A DNA stretch of 64,000 nt. Origin: Globodera rostochiensis. Taxonomy: Eukaryota > Nematoda > Chromadorea > Rhabditida > Heteroderidae. The translations under genes were made by a program, and so were the position numbers. Positions 1-13,136 of this stretch are shown here, in pieces. Every line of letters begins with the position of its first letter. Position 1 is the first letter of the stretch. The notes beneath the pieces are model-generated. The model was not told the origin of the DNA and searched no databases. It saw only the letters and a program-made list of their open reading frames with translations. The DNA is taken from the NCBI GenBank assembly GCA_018350325.1, contig JAEVLN010000010.1:744001-808000 (forward strand). The letters are read 5' to 3'.

Positions 1-92
1 AGAAAACCCAAAACGGAATAACCCTCAGGATCCCTTATACTTTAAATTATAATTAAAATACCTCCGTTTTTATCATTTGTTAATTGCTTTAG

Positions 93-2531
93 CCATTGGC
101 CACGTGAATTTTTCTGTGGACATAATGAAGATGTTCTATCAGCACAACGAGAAGAATGCGGTGTCGCCCCTTTCGGCGGCCATTGCACTGGCCATGGCTT
201 ACATTGGTGCACGAGGCCAAACAGCGGTTGAACTTGGCAAAGTGTTGGCGGCTGGCGGTATTTTTGAGCATTTGAATTTGCCAATAAAACAACAAACGAA
301 CCATCTTTGCCGTGCCAGATTCGTCCGGACCGTCGTTGCGCGACAATTACGGCAAATTCATGCAAGAAATTGGGTCAACACAAACGGACGCTAATTTCAA
401 GCTGAAGATTTCCAAAAAATTATATTTGTCGGACTCTGTCAAAGTTTTGGATGAGTTCAAATTGGCCATCAAAAAGCATTTTGGGGAGGACAGTTTCGAG
501 TCGACTGATTTTGGCCAACAAATCACAGTTGCCGATGTAAACACAAATAATTATATGAATTATTTTAACAAAATATTTCAATTTATGCAGAAAATCAATG
601 GTTTTCTTGACAAAGCATCGCCGGGGGGCAAAAGCATTGAATCGATTGTACCGCAATCTCTGAACCCGTCGGACACAAAGCAAAACTATTTAAACTAAAA
701 ATGGCTTTTACAAATCAATTTTTGTTAGGTTGGTGCTCGTCAGTGCAATTCATTTTCAAGCAAATTGGCTTCGACAGTTCGATCCGCGGCATACCGAAAA
801 GAAAAAATTCCTTTCGAAAAATGGACTGTACCGCGAAGTATTTATTTTTTTAATATTTAAATTAAAATGAAATTAAAAAAGGAAAATTTTCTGTTAAATT
901 ATTGAACATTTTTGCCTATAAATAATCTTTCTTTAGATGGATATGATGACTCAAATAGGCCAATTCATGCACATGGAGACGGAAGATGTATGTGGCAAAA
1001 CAAAAGAATTGTGCCATTTAAACAAAAAAAAAACAAAAAAAAATTCAGTTTGAGCTGGTCGGTGTGCCATTTGTTGGCGAAAAAGCGCATTTTGTCATTC
1101 TGTTGCCGAAGCCGAAGCGGCACTGGCATTATGTTTTCCAAAAGTTTAACGGCGGAAATTTGGTGGAATTTCTCAAAAAGTCGACAATGAAAGAGCTCGA
1201 GGTGGGAAGCGTAAGAAATTTAAAACGTGTTCGTTCCGGGCCCCTCGGGGGCAGGAAAGTCGGGAGTCGGGGTTGGCCATGTCGGGGATCAAGTTCGGTG
1301 GCGTCCAAATTTTCAGGGTCGAGCGAGGAAGGAGAAAATAAAAATTTCTTAAAAATTTTAGCTATGTCTTTAGTGGGCAAGCATAAAATATATATATATA
1401 TTAATTTTATTTAAATAAATGCCAATCATAAGATTGATGAAGGTCAGGGGGGACGGGGACGGGCTTTACTATGTCGGGGATCAGGTCGGGGGTTAGAGTC
1501 GGGGGCTAACTTTATTTTAAAGAATAAAAATTCACTGCAATTCCTCACCATTTTAGGTCATTTTGCCAAAGTTCAAAATTGTATCATTGCATCAAAATTT
1601 GGAAGAAACATTGCTGTCGCTTGGCATCAAACGCGTATTCCGTCCAAGCAAGGCCGACTTTTCGGGCATAAATCACAACAATTTGTCATACACTTTGTAC
1701 ATCAACAAAGTGATTCAGAAAGCGCATATTTCGGTACGTAATAAATTAGAGCGACTTCTTTTAGTGTTAAAAGCCGGGTGGGGTCAACTTGGCACCAGGG
1801 TTGCCGCGGGTGACCCGAAACCCGAGAGCCGAAATACGGTCTTTTTCTCAACCCGAAACCCGACCCAAGGTTTTTTGTGTCGACCCGACCCGAGACCCGG
1901 GTTTTGAGGGTCGGGGGAGTCGGCGGTGCCCAAAGGCGCCGCCGAGAAAATTTTGAATTTTTGACTTAATTTGTTAAGGAAATTGGTCCAAAAACTGCAG
2001 AATTTTGCCCAATTTTGCGTTAAGGAGAGGGGCTGAATAATATTAAGTAAAGGGTTCGCTTCGAAATTTTATAAAATAAAAACAATATAGATAAGAATGT
2101 TGAGCCAAAATCAGAACAACATTTTTAAGATTCGACCTGGACAAAATGTTGTTTTGCCCTATTATTTACCAATTTATGATTTTACCTATTAATTTTGATT
2201 TTTGGCTAATATTTTGAAGAAAAAAATTTCAACCCGAAGACCCGAAACCCGGCTTTTTTCTCGACCCGAAAACCCCGCGGCAACCCTGCTTGGCACCAAA
2301 AATTTAAATCTTTGGGGTAAACTTGGCGCCAAATTTATTTTTAAAAACTTGCAGATCGATGAGTGTGGCACAGCGACGTCTCCTTCGGGGCCGAAGAGTA
2401 TTGGCAGCTCTTTTGGGTTGCCACAACTTTCTTTTGCCCGACCCTTCCAAGCCGACCATCCGTTCGCTTTTTTCGTCACCCTCCACAAAAAGCACGTCAT
2501 ATTCAGCGGCGTTTTCACTGGCGAACAATGA
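93..2531 (+). CDS. Serpin family protein, copy 1 (5' end outside window or unseen)
   Basis: Serpins are suicide-substrate protease inhibitors; secreted nematode members can act on host or own proteases. Eight phase-consistent exons can be read: 93-257, 319-536, 591-679, 729-837, 937-987, 1049-1210, 1557-1733 and 2355-2531. They carry serpin landmarks in order: NAVSPLSAA, YIGARGQTA, TKLVLVSAIHF, VPFVGEKAHFVILLP, and the C-terminal strand ADHPFAFFV ending in FTGEQ. About 382 codons are present; no signal peptide or initiator Met is visible, so the first exon is missing or to the left. The reactive-loop hinge is DECGTATSPSG, with prolines where inhibitory serpins have small residues (GTEAAAAT), so inhibition is doubtful. 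The intron after 679 appears to start GC and end AG. The paralog lies at 31135-33095. Confidence 0.82.
1796..2288. mobile_element. Non-autonomous hAT-like element in a serpin intron
   Basis: Terminal inverted repeats CAGGGTTGCCGCGG / CCGCGGCAACCCTG are flanked by a perfect 8-bp target duplication CTTGGCAC (1788-1795 and 2289-2296), the signature of the hAT superfamily. Subterminal sequence is repeats of GACCCGAAACCCG. The 493-bp element has no transposase reading frame. The serpin paralog has the empty site near 31359-31385 (on the minus strand CAATTTGGCGCCAAG), so insertion postdates the duplication. Confidence 0.9.
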
Positions 2532-2956
2532 GAAGGAAGCAAAACAATGATTTTTCTATTTGGCAATCGATTTAAACACATTTTTTTATTTTGAATTTCG
2601 AAATTTTTAATGCTTTTCGACTCATTGAATTCTCTTTGAGTGGGTTAGAATAGAGATTAACATCGTTAATCTTTTTTATGTTGTTCGCCGCTTTTTCGGT
2701 CAATATTTTGAAGACAACAATTGAACTCGGAATTTTGAAAAATCCGGGTACGACTTAGTCACAACAAATGAGGAACTGGAATTTGCTTTTCTAGGATTTC
2801 AATTAGGGCTGTCCAGGAAAAATCCAGGGTCGCTGAGGCTCCACTGGACTTGGACTCTGGGTACAGGAAAAATCCAGGCTATACCAAGGTCCAGGTCGGT
2901 CTCTAGATTTTAATTTTTAATAATGATTGAACATTTCAATTTAAAATCAAAACATT

Positions 2957-3085
2957 TAGGAAGGCGAGGGACTGCTCAAATGTTTGGGCAAAAAATGCAA
3001 AGACAGCAACCCGGAAAACAATGTGGCAAAAACACTTGCCCCGGTAAAAGCAACAAAAAAAAGAATAATTTAATTTTTAATGATT
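2957..3085 (+). pseudogene. Orphan copy of the terminal exon of gene C
   Basis: After the acceptor AACATTTAG the reading EGEGLLKCLGKKC...APVKATKK is nearly the last exon of the gene at 55719-56175, and the upstream intron sequence (ACATTTCAATTTAAAATC) and the 3' flank are also shared. No other exon of that gene is seen nearby, so this is a fragment left by duplication. The stop has moved two codons downstream compared with the parent. A hAT-like terminus (TAGGGCTGTCCAGG, 2804) lies just upstream. Confidence 0.7.
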
Positions 3086-3293
3086 GTCAGAAGGAAGAAA
3101 TGTGATGTCTGAAATCCACAAAATGCCAAAGAATGCCGACCGAACGCCTTGAATTTTAGCCAATTGGACTTTTATAAATATTTTTTGCTGAATTTTTTTT
3201 ATTTCTGAACCCGTGCAATTTTGCTCTTTTTTTTGCGACTTGATTGTGCTAAAAGCCAATAATTAATTCATTTAATCAAATTGTCCGAGTTTC

Positions 3294-6200
3294 CCGATTT
3301 TAGTCGGTCCCCATTATCGGGATCCCGGTTTTAAACGGGACCATTATCGGGATCCCGGTTATAGTCGGGCTCCATTATTGGAATCCCGGTTTTAGACGGT
3401 CCCCATTATCGGGATCCCAGTTTTAGACGGTCCCCATAATCGGGATCCCGGCTTTAAACGGTCCCCAGTATCGGGATCCCGGTTTTAGTCGGTCCCTATT
3501 ATCGGTACCCCGGTTTTAGTCGGTCCCCATTATCGGGATCCCGGTTTTAAACGGGACCATTATCGGGATCCCGGTTATAGTCGGGCCCCATTATTGGAAT
3601 CCCGGTTTTAGTCGGTCTCCATTATCGGGATCCCGGTTATAGTCGGGCCCCATTATTGGAATCCCGGTTTTAGACGGTCCCAATTATCGGGATCTCGGTT
3701 TTAGACGGTCCCCATAATCGGGATCCCGGCTTTAAACGGGCCCCAGTCTCGGGATCCCGGTTTTAGTCGGTCCCTATTATCGGTACCCCGGTTTTAGTCT
3801 GTCCCTATTATCGGGATCCCGGCTTAAAGCGGTCCCAGTATCGGGATCCCGGTTTTAGTCGGTCCCTATTATCGGGATCCCGGTTTTAGTCGGTCCATAT
3901 TATCGGGATCCCGGCTTAAACCGGTCCCAGTATCGGGATCCCGGTTTTAGTCGGTCCCATTATCGGAATTTCGGTTTTATTTGGTCCCCATTATCGGGAT
4001 TTCGGTTTTTACGGTCCCCATAAGCGGGATCCCGGCTTTAAACGGTCCCCATAATCCGGATCCCGGTTTTAGTCGGTCCCCATAATTGGGATCCCGGCTT
4101 TAAACGGCCCCCATAATCCGGATCCCGGTTTTACTCGGTCCCTATTATCGGGATTTCGGTTTTAATCGGTCCCCATCATCGGGATCCCGGTTATAGTCGG
4201 GCCCCATTATTGGAATCCCGGTTTTAGTCGGTCCCATTATCGGGATCCCGGTTTTGTCGGTCCCCATAATCGGGATCCCGGCTTTAAACGGTCCTCATAA
4301 TCCGGATCCCGGTTTTACTCGGTCCCTATTATCGGGATCCCGGTTATATTCGGGCCCCATTATTGGAATCCCGGTTTTAGTCAGTCCCCATTATCGGGAT
4401 TTCGGTTTTATTCGGTCCCCATCATCGGGATCCCGGGTTTAGTCGGTCCCCATCATCGGGATCCCGGTTTTAGTCGATCCCCATCATCGGGATCCGGTTT
4501 TAGTCGGTCCCTATTATCGGGATCCCGGTTATAGTCGGTCCCCATCATCGGGATCCCGGTTATAGTCGGGCCCCAGTATCGGGATCCCGGTTTTAGTCGG
4601 TCCCTATTATCGGTACCCCGGTTTTAGTCGGTCCCCATTATCGGGATCCCGGTTTTAAACGGGACCATTATCGGGATCCCGGTTATAGTCGGGCCCCATT
4701 ATTGGAATCCCGGTTTTAGTCGGTCTCCATTATCGGGATCCCGGTTATAGTCGGGCCCCATTATTGGAATCCCGGTTTTAGACGGTCCCAATTATCGGGA
4801 TCTCGGTTTTAGACGGTCCCCATAATCGGGATCCCGGCTTTAAACGGGCCCCAGTCTCGGGATCCCGGTTTTAGTCGGTCCCTATTATCGGTACCCCGGT
4901 TTTAGTCTGTCCCTATTATCGGGATCCCGGCTTAAAGCGGTCCCAGTATCGGGATCCCGGTTTTAGTCGGTCCCTATTATCGGGATCCCGGTTTTAGTCG
5001 GTCCATATTATCGGGATCCCGGCTTAAACCGGTCCCAGTATCGGGATCCCGGTTTTAGTCGGTCCCATTATCGGAATTTCGGTTTTATTTGGTCCCCATT
5101 ATCGGGATTTCGGTTTTATACGGTCCCCATAAGCGGGATCCCGGCTTTAAACGGTCCCCATAATCCGGATCCCGGTTTTAGTCGGTCCCCATAATTGGGA
5201 TCCCGGCTTTAAACGGCCCCCATAATCCGGATCCCGGTTTTACTCGGTCCCTATTATCGGGATTTCGGTTTTAATCGGTCCCCATCATCGGGATCCCGGT
5301 TATAGTCGGGCCCCATTATTGGAATCCCGGTTTTAGTCGGTCCCATTATCGGGATCCCGGTTTTGTCGGTCCCCATAATCGGGATCCCGGCTTTAAACGG
5401 TCCTCATAATCCGGATCCCGGTTTTACTCGGTCCCTATTATCGGGATCCCGGTTATATTCGGGCCCCATTATTGGAATCCCGGTTTTAGTCAGTCCCCAT
5501 TATCGGGATTTCGGTTTTATTCGGTCCCCATCATCGGGATCCCGGGTTTAGTCGGTCCCCATCATCGGGATCCCGGTTTTAGTCGATCCCCATCATCGGG
5601 ATCCCGGTTATAGTCGGTCCCCATCATCGGGATCCCGGTTATAGTCGGGCCCCAGTATCGGGATCCCGGTTTTAGTCGGTCCCTATTATCGGTACCCCGG
5701 TTTTAGTCGGTCCCCATTATCGGGATCCCGGTTTTAAACGGGACCATTATCGGGATCCCGGTTATAGTCGGGCCCCATTATTGGAATCCCGGTTTTAGTC
5801 GGTCTCCATTATCGGGATCCCGGTTATAGTCGGGCCCCATTATTGGAATCCCGGTTTTAGACGGTCCCAATTATCGGGATCTCGGTTTTAGACGGTCCCC
5901 ATAATCGGGATCCCGGCTTTAAACGGGCCCCAGTCTCGGGATCCCGGTTTTAGTCGGTCCCTATTATCGGTACCCCGGTTTTAGTCTGTCCCTATTATCG
6001 GGATCCCGGCTTAAAGCGGTCCCAGTATCGGGATCCCGGTTTTAGTCGGTCCCTATTATCGGGATCCCGGTTTTAGTCGGTCCATATTATCGGGATCCCG
6101 GCTTAAACCGGTCCCAGTATCGGGATCCCGGTTTTAGTCGGTCCCATTATCGGAATTTCGGTTTTATTTGGTCCCCATTATCGGGATTTCGGTTTTATAC

Positions 6201-9200
6201 GGTCCCCATAAGCGGGATCCCGGCTTTAAACGGTCCCCATAATCCGGATCCCGGTTTTAGTCGGTCCCCATAATTGGGATCCCGGCTTTAAACGGCCCCC
6301 ATAATCCGGATCCCGGTTTTACTCGGTCCCTATTATCGGGATTTCGGTTTTAATCGGTCCCCATCATCGGGATCCCGGTTATAGTCGGGCCCCATTATTG
6401 GAATCCCGGTTTTAGTCGGTCCCATTATCGGGATCCCGGTTTTGTCGGTCCCCATAATCGGGATCCCGGCTTTAAACGGTCCTCATAATCCGGATCCCGG
6501 TTTTACTCGGTCCCTATTATCGGGATCCCGGTTATATTCGGGCCCCATTATTGGAATCCCGGTTTTAGTCAGTCCCCATTATCGGGATTTCGGTTTTATT
6601 CGGTCCCCATCATCGGGATCCCGGGTTTAGTCGGTCCCCATCATCGGGATCCCGGTTTTAGTCGATCCCCATCATCGGGATCCGGTTTTAGTCGGTCCCT
6701 ATTATCGGGATCCAGGTTATAGTCGGTCCCCATCATCGGGATCCCGGTTATAGTCGGGCCCCAGTATCGGGATCCCGGTTTTAGTCGGTCCCTATTATCG
6801 GTACCCCGGTTTTAGTCGGTCCCCATTATCGGGATCCCGGTTTTAAACGGGACCATTATCGGGATCCCGGTTATAGTCGGGCCCCATTATTGGAATCCCG
6901 GTTTTAGTCGGTCTCCATTATCGGGATCCCGGTTATAGTCGGGCCCCATTATTGGAATCCCGGTTTTAGACGGTCCCAATTATCGGGATCCCGGTTTTAA
7001 ACGGGACCATTATCGGGATCCCGGTTATAGTCGGGCCCCATTATTGGAATCCCGGTTTTAGTCGGTCTCCATTATCGGGATCCCGGTTATAGTCGGGCCC
7101 CATTATTGGAATCCCGGTTTTAGACGGTCCCAATTATCGGGATCTCGGTTTTAGACGGTCCCCATAATCGGGATTTCGGTTTTAGACGGTCCCCAGTATC
7201 GGGATCCCGGTTTTAGTCGGTCCCTATTATCGGTACCCCGGTTTTAGTCGGTCCCCATTATCGGGATCCCGGTTTTAAACGGGACCATTATCGGGATCCC
7301 GGTTATAGTCGGGCCCCATTATTGGAATCCCGGTTTTAGTCGGTCTCCATTATCGGGATCCCGGTTATAGTCGGGCCCCATTATTGGAATCCCGGTTTTA
7401 GTCGGTCCCATTATCGGAATTTCGGTTTTATTTGGTCCCCATTATCGGGATTTCGGTTTTATACGGTCCCCATAAGCGGGATCCCGGCTTTAAACGGTCC
7501 CCATAATCCGGATCCCGGTTTTAGTCGGTCCCCATAATTGGGATCCCGGCTTTAAACGGCCCCCATAATCCGGATCCCGGTTTTACTCGGTCCCTATTAT
7601 CGGGATTTCGGTTTTAATCGGTCCCCATCATCGGGATCCCGGTTATAGTCGGGCCCCATTATTGGAATCCCGGTTTTAGTCGGTCCCATTATCGGGATCC
7701 CGGTTTTGTCGGTCCCCATAATCGGGATCCCGGCTTTAAACGGTCCTCATAATCCGGATCCCGGTTTTACTCGGTCCCTATTATCGGGATCCCGGTTATA
7801 TTCGGGCCCCATTATTGGAATCCCGGTTTTAGTCAGTCCCCATTATCGGGATTTCGGTTTTATTCGGTCCCCATCATCGGGATCCCGGGTTTAGTCGGTC
7901 CCCATCATCGGGATCCCGGTTTTAGTCGATCCCCATCATCGGGATCCGGTTTTAGTCGGTCCCTATTATCGGGATCCCGGTTATAGTCGGGCCCTATTAT
8001 TGGAATCCCGGCTTTAAACGGTCCCCATTATCGGGATCCCGGTTTTAGTCGGTCCCCATTATCGGAATCCGGTTTTAGTCGATTATCGGGATCCCGGTTT
8101 TAGTCGATTATCGGGATCCCGGTTTTACTCGGTCCCTATTATCGGGATCCCGGTTATAGTCGGGCCCCATTATTGGAATCCCGGTTTTAGTCGGTCCCCA
8201 TTATCGGGATTCCGGTTTTAGTCGGTCCCCATTATCGGGATCCCGGTTTTAGTCGGTCCCCATTATCGGGATCCCGGTTTTAGTCGGTCCCCATTATCGG
8301 GATCCCGGTTTTAGTCGGTCCCCATTATCGGGATCCCGGTTTTAGTCGGTCCCCATTATCGGGATCCCGGTTTTAGTCGGTCCCCATTATCGGGATCCCG
8401 GTTTTAGTCGGTCCCCATTATCGGGATCCCGGTTTTAAACGGGACCATTATCGGGATCCCGGTTATAGTCGGGCCCCATTATTGGAATCCCGGTTTTAGT
8501 CGGTCCCCATTATCGGGATCCCGGTTATAGTCGGGCCCCATTATTGGAATCCCGGTTTTAGACGGTCCCCATTATCGGGATCCCGGTTTTAGACGGTCCC
8601 CATAATCGGGATCCCGGCTTTAAACGGGCCCCAGTCTCGGGATCCCGGTTTTAGTCGGTCCCTATTATCGGTACCCCGGTTTTAGTCTGTCCCTATTATC
8701 GGGATCCCGGCTTAAAGCGGTCCCAGTATCGGGATCCCGGTTTTAGTCGGTCCCTATTATCGGGATCCCGGTTTTAGTCGGTCCATATTATCGGGATCCC
8801 GGCTTAAACCGGTCCCAGTATCGGGATCCCGGTTTTAGTCGGTCCCATTATCGGAATTTCGGTTTTATTTGGTCCCCATTATCGGGATTTCGGTTTTATA
8901 CGGTCCCCATAAGCGGGATCCCGGCTTTAAACGGTCCCCATAATCCGGATCCCGGTTTTAGTCGGTCCCCATAATTGGGATCCCGGCTTTAAACGGCCCC
9001 CATAATCCGGATCCCGGTTTTACTCGGTCCCTATTATCGGGATTTCGGTTTTAATCGGTCCCCATCATCGGGATCCCGGTTATAGTCGGGCCCCATTATT
9101 GGAATCCCGGTTTTAGTCGGTCCCATTATCGGGATCCCGGTTTTGTCGGTCCCCATAATCGGGATCCCGGCTTTAAACGGTCCTCATAATCCGGATCCCG

Positions 9201-10815
9201 GTTTTACTCGGTCCCTATTATCGGGATCCCGGTTATATTCGGGCCCCATTATTGGAATCCCGGTTTTAGTCAGTCCCCATTATCGGGATTTCGGTTTTAT
9301 TCGGTCCCCATCATCGGGATCCCGGGTTTAGTCGGTCCCCATCATCGGGATCCCGGTTTTAGTCGATCCCCATCATCGGGATCCGGTTTTAGTCGGTCCC
9401 TATTATCGGGATCCAGGTTATAGTCGGTCCCCATCATCGGGATCCCGGTTATAGTCGGGCCCCAGTATCGGGATCCCGGTTTTAGTCGGTCCCTATTATC
9501 GGTACCCCGGTTTTAGTCGGTCCCCATTATCGGGATCCCGGTTTTAAACGGGACCATTATCGGGATCCCGGTTATAGTCGGGCCCCATTATTGGAATCCC
9601 GGTTTTAGTCGGTCTCCATTATCGGGATCCCGGTTATAGTCGGGCCCCATTATTGGAATCCCGGTTTTAGACGGTCCCAATTATCGGGATCCCGGTTTTA
9701 AACGGGACCATTATCGGGATCCCGGTTATAGTCGGGCCCCATTATTGGAATCCCGGTTTTAGTCGGTCTCCATTATCGGGATCCCGGTTATAGTCGGGCC
9801 CCATTATTGGAATCCCGGTTTTAGACGGTCCCAATTATCGGGATCTCGGTTTTAGACGGTCCCCATAATCGGGATTTCGGTTTTAGACGGTCCCCAGTAT
9901 CGGGATCCCGGTTTTAGTCGGTCCCTATTATCGGTACCCCGGTTTTAGTCGGTCCCCATTATCGGGATCCCGGTTTTAAACGGGACCATTATCGGGATCC
10001 CGGTTATAGTCGGGCCCCATTATTGGAATCCCGGTTTTAGTCGGTCTCCATTATCGGGATCCCGGTTATAGTCGGGCCCCATTATTGGAATCCCGGTTTT
10101 AGTCGGTCCCATTATCGGAATTTCGGTTTTATTTGGTCCCCATTATCGGGATTTCGGTTTTATACGGTCCCCATAAGCGGGATCCCGGCTTTAAACGGTC
10201 CCCATAATCCGGATCCCGGTTTTAGTCGGTCCCCATAATTGGGATCCCGGCTTTAAACGGCCCCCATAATCCGGATCCCGGTTTTACTCGGTCCCTATTA
10301 TCGGGATTTCGGTTTTAATCGGTCCCCATCATCGGGATCCCGGTTATAGTCGGGCCCCATTATTGGAATCCCGGTTTTAGTCGGTCCCATTATCGGGATC
10401 CCGGTTTTGTCGGTCCCCATAATCGGGATCCCGGCTTTAAACGGTCCTCATAATCCGGATCCCGGTTTTACTCGGTCCCTATTATCGGGATCCCGGTTAT
10501 ATTCGGGCCCCATTATTGGAATCCCGGTTTTAGTCAGTCCCCATTATCGGGATTTCGGTTTTATTCGGTCCCCATCATCGGGATCCCGGGTTTAGTCGGT
10601 CCCCATCATCGGGATCCCGGTTTTAGTCGATCCCCATCATCGGGATCCGGTTTTAGTCGGTCCCTATTATCGGGATCCCGGTTATAGTCGGTCCCCATCA
10701 TCGGGATCCCGGTTATAGTCGGGCCCCAGTATCGGGATCCCGGTTTTAGTCGGTCCCTATTATCGGTACCCCGGTTTTAGTCGGTCCCATCATCGGAATC
10801 CCGGTTTAAAACCGA
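3294..10815. repeat. 31-bp satellite array 1 with higher-order repeats
   Basis: Tandem monomer of 31 bases, roughly GGTCCCCATTATCGGGATCC followed by CGGTTTTAGTC, about 240 units by length. Each carries the palindrome CGGGATCCCG, with a BamHI site. Variants (TTTAAACGG, TTATAGTCGGG, TTTTGTCGG, ATTTCGG) recur in the same order, giving long higher-order repeats. A diagnostic run starts at 4254, 5363, 6442, 7706, 9143 and 10407, so spacing is about 1.1-1.4 kb. A homogeneous run of near-identical monomers lies at about 8215-8430. Reading frames here are by-products of the repeat, interrupted by the TAG in TTTTAGTC. No gene is supported inside. Confidence 0.97.
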
Positions 10816-10872
10816 CTAAAAAAATCCGGATCCTGATTTCTTATCAAAATGCCGACCCCGTTCTACTCTACG

Positions 10873-11121
10873 CTAATTTGAATGACCACAAACGCCAATA
10901 AATTCTTGTGAACGCTCGCGCTTACATTTCGTGACAAAGTGCGGGTACATAAGTTCCGGATTGGGCACCCCATAATCATTGATGAGCTTCAAGTCGGTCG
11001 GTTGCCAGCTAAGGTCATTACGTTGGACATAATCATAATCACCAAATTGGTCGCGCCACTGAACGGCGGCAACCTCTTCTCGAAGATCCAAATGCAGTCC
11101 GCGCATTTCCTGCACGCGGCC
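10873..11121 (-). pseudogene. Duplicated exon M, copy 1 (frameshifted 3' end)
   Basis: Starting after the acceptor TTTGCTGCAG, the product reads GRVQEMRGLHLDL...LSWQPTDLKLINDYG, then PELMYPHFVTKCKR. The intact third copy (56715-56963) continues RRVDKNLLALFES, whereas here a frameshift gives RERSQEFIGVCG and an early stop. I do not recognise the family. It is probably the last exon of a multi-exon gene whose other exons lie upstream on the minus strand. Confidence 0.6.
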
Positions 11122-11209
11122 CTGCAGCAAATAAATAATTGTGCAAAATTTAATCATTTTGCATAAATTTGTATCAAATTCAATAAAAATTGGAAAATAT
11201 GGTTTATAC

Positions 11210-11380
11210 TAGAGCCCGGAACGAGATGAGATCTCGTCTCGAGATCTCGAAAAATCTCGACGAGATTCTCGAGAAATCTCGACCTCGAGATCTCTCGACT
11301 AAAAATGAGTTTCTCGAGACCGAGATTCTTCGACTCGAGATATCGCTCGAAGGAAGCTCGAGATTCTCGATCTCGAGCCC
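11210..11380. mobile_element. Truncated hAT-like terminus, TCTCGAGA-rich
   Basis: It starts TAGAGCCCGGA, the same terminus as the complete element at 51322-52192, and continues in TCTCGAGA/GAGATTTCTCGA repeats. No right terminus CCGGGCTCTA is found. The same truncated copy is present at about 33651-33810 in the duplicated block, so truncation preceded the duplication. Confidence 0.65.
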
Positions 11381-12499
11381 AAACATTTTTCATGAAAACA
11401 CTGCTTTTTTTAACAGATTGCCAATTTTTGTAAAAAAATTCCTCCGGCGGCGCCTGTCGGCACCGCCTGACAGTTACCGGCAGACACAAAAATCTCGAAT
11501 CTCGGCATCCGAAAAAATTTTTGCTGGGCAACCATTCCCTAAAGAGTTACATTACCCGGGACTGAAGTGTCTTTTGACTGGGGACTCAGTTTCTATTGAT
11601 TAAAAAATGGGAAAAATCACTCATATTGGCTTTCAAAATTACGAATTTGTCGATAGAAAATAAAAATTTAAAATGGGTTTTGAACCGGAAATCGGAACTC
11701 GGGATTCCGACACCCCAAAAAATTTACGGCGCCGCCGAGAAATTTTTTGATGGTTTTAACAATTTTTGTTAAGAAAATGCTTCAAAATTAACAAATGTTG
11801 CAAACAAAAGTGTCCCCCTATGGTTTTGTTGTCCAACCAAAAAATGAAGAAAAACTTGTGATGTCATCTAAAATATTTTAAAAAAATCTTGAATATTTTT
11901 TAAGAATTGTTTACATCACCATAAATGTTCAGAGAAAGTCGGAAAAAATTATCAACACAGTCGGGGATCTGAACCCCGGACGGACCCCGACTCGTTCCAC
12001 CCCAACTCGTTCCCCACGCCCAACTCGTTCCCTTTTACCCAACTCGTTTCCCTTAATAAAAATGACAAAAAACCTCGTAAATCGTACAAAACTTGTGCGA
12101 AAAACACGAATTCGCGGTTTTTGTGTATTTCGAACCCTGGACCCAAATTCGAACATTTGATAGGGAAAAAACTTTTTTTCAAAAAAAACAAATTTTTTCA
12201 GAAATTTTTTTTAAAGTCGTTAAAGATCGGAACCGGGATTCCAAACGCAAATTGACCGCATTTGTCCGTTTTAGCACATTTTTTAAAAATTTTTGGCACT
12301 TTTCGAGGGTTTTCGCCAATATTTGGGGGGTTTTTAGTAAAATTTTGAGGTTTTTTGGTCAATAGTTTAAGTCCATATTTCTTTTTTTAGTCAATATTTA
12401 TCCCACAACTAATCATTACTAACCCTGTAGCTTACGAGCTGTGGCAGACTGAAGCTTTTTCTTCCACAACTTGAAAAGTAAAATGTTTTTGATGCGTAA

Positions 12500-12670
12500 A
12501 ATTTACATTTTTTTAACGCACTCGCCGCTTATGATGATCATTATGTAGTCATACCAGGGGAGTTCCCAGAGTTCGAAAAGTTGATGCCAACGGCTGCGAC
12601 AGCCCCAATGCCTGAATTCCATAGGGAATGTGAACGTTGAAGCGGCGCCGATGTCTAGGGATGGCATTTT
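12500..12670 (-). pseudogene. Duplicated exon G, copy 1
   Basis: The minus strand reads MPSLDIGAASTFTFPMEF, then HWGCRSRWHQLFELWE, and DYIMIIISGECV, followed by a stop at KKM. The same exon is at about 34620-34815. It lies upstream of exon M on the same strand in both copies, so both probably belong to one gene. The family is not recognised. In this copy the exons further upstream are replaced by satellite array 2. Confidence 0.5.
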
Positions 12671-13136
12671 TAATTCTTTTTATTGAAATAAATGGGGCGC
12701 GGACGGGCACCGCTTTGGATCAGAAAACAGATTTTGAGCATATTGAAATGTTTTTTTTTTGTTTTAATTTATTTGTATAAGAATATAATTTATAAGAAAA
12801 ATATAACTAGTTGATAAAACCTACTTTTGCCGGAAGATTCTTTCAAATGAATGCTAAAATTAAAATAATTTTATTAAATTGTTTTATTTTGAGGATTCCC
12901 CGCACTCCCCGTCCGGGGGATTCACCGACCTCCCCGATCCCAAACAGGGCTGTGTCGAAATTTCGATTTTCGGTTTTCGACGTTTTTTTCCTTTCGATTT
13001 TCGATTTCGACAAAAATGGGCTGTTTTTCGAAAATAATTTCGAAAGTCGGAGGTCCCGGTTTTTAATTTTTGGCAAGGAGGGGCAGTGGTCTTGCCAACT
13101 TTTTGACAAAATTTCAATCTTTTTTACATGAGTCCC

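Larger units (their letters stand above)
1..2630. repeat. Inverted segmental duplication, left copy (serpin block)
   Basis: This stretch is repeated in reverse complement at about 31035-33190. Similarity covers the serpin exons, several introns and both flanks: the opening bases match the region near 33120-33190 with the CAGGATCC-containing flank, and the 3' flank AATGCTTTTCGACTCA matches near 31036-31052. The copies differ by small indels in introns, a transposon present only here (1796-2288) and a splice-donor difference at 1211. Seen by eye; percent identity was not computed. Confidence 0.85.

Noticed and set aside
2189..2581. 130-residue minus-strand open frame
   Set aside because: Antisense to the last serpin exon; no family features, whereas the plus strand carries conserved serpin residues.
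4254..10595. Six identical 62-residue open frames in satellite array 1
   Set aside because: They are translations of the higher-order repeat; the 31-base unit rotates through all frames and the frames end at the repeat's own TAG. No start context, splice pattern or domain.
3294..10815. CRISPR array
   Set aside because: Regular 31-base spacing, but there are no unique spacers; the whole unit repeats, and the genome is eukaryotic.
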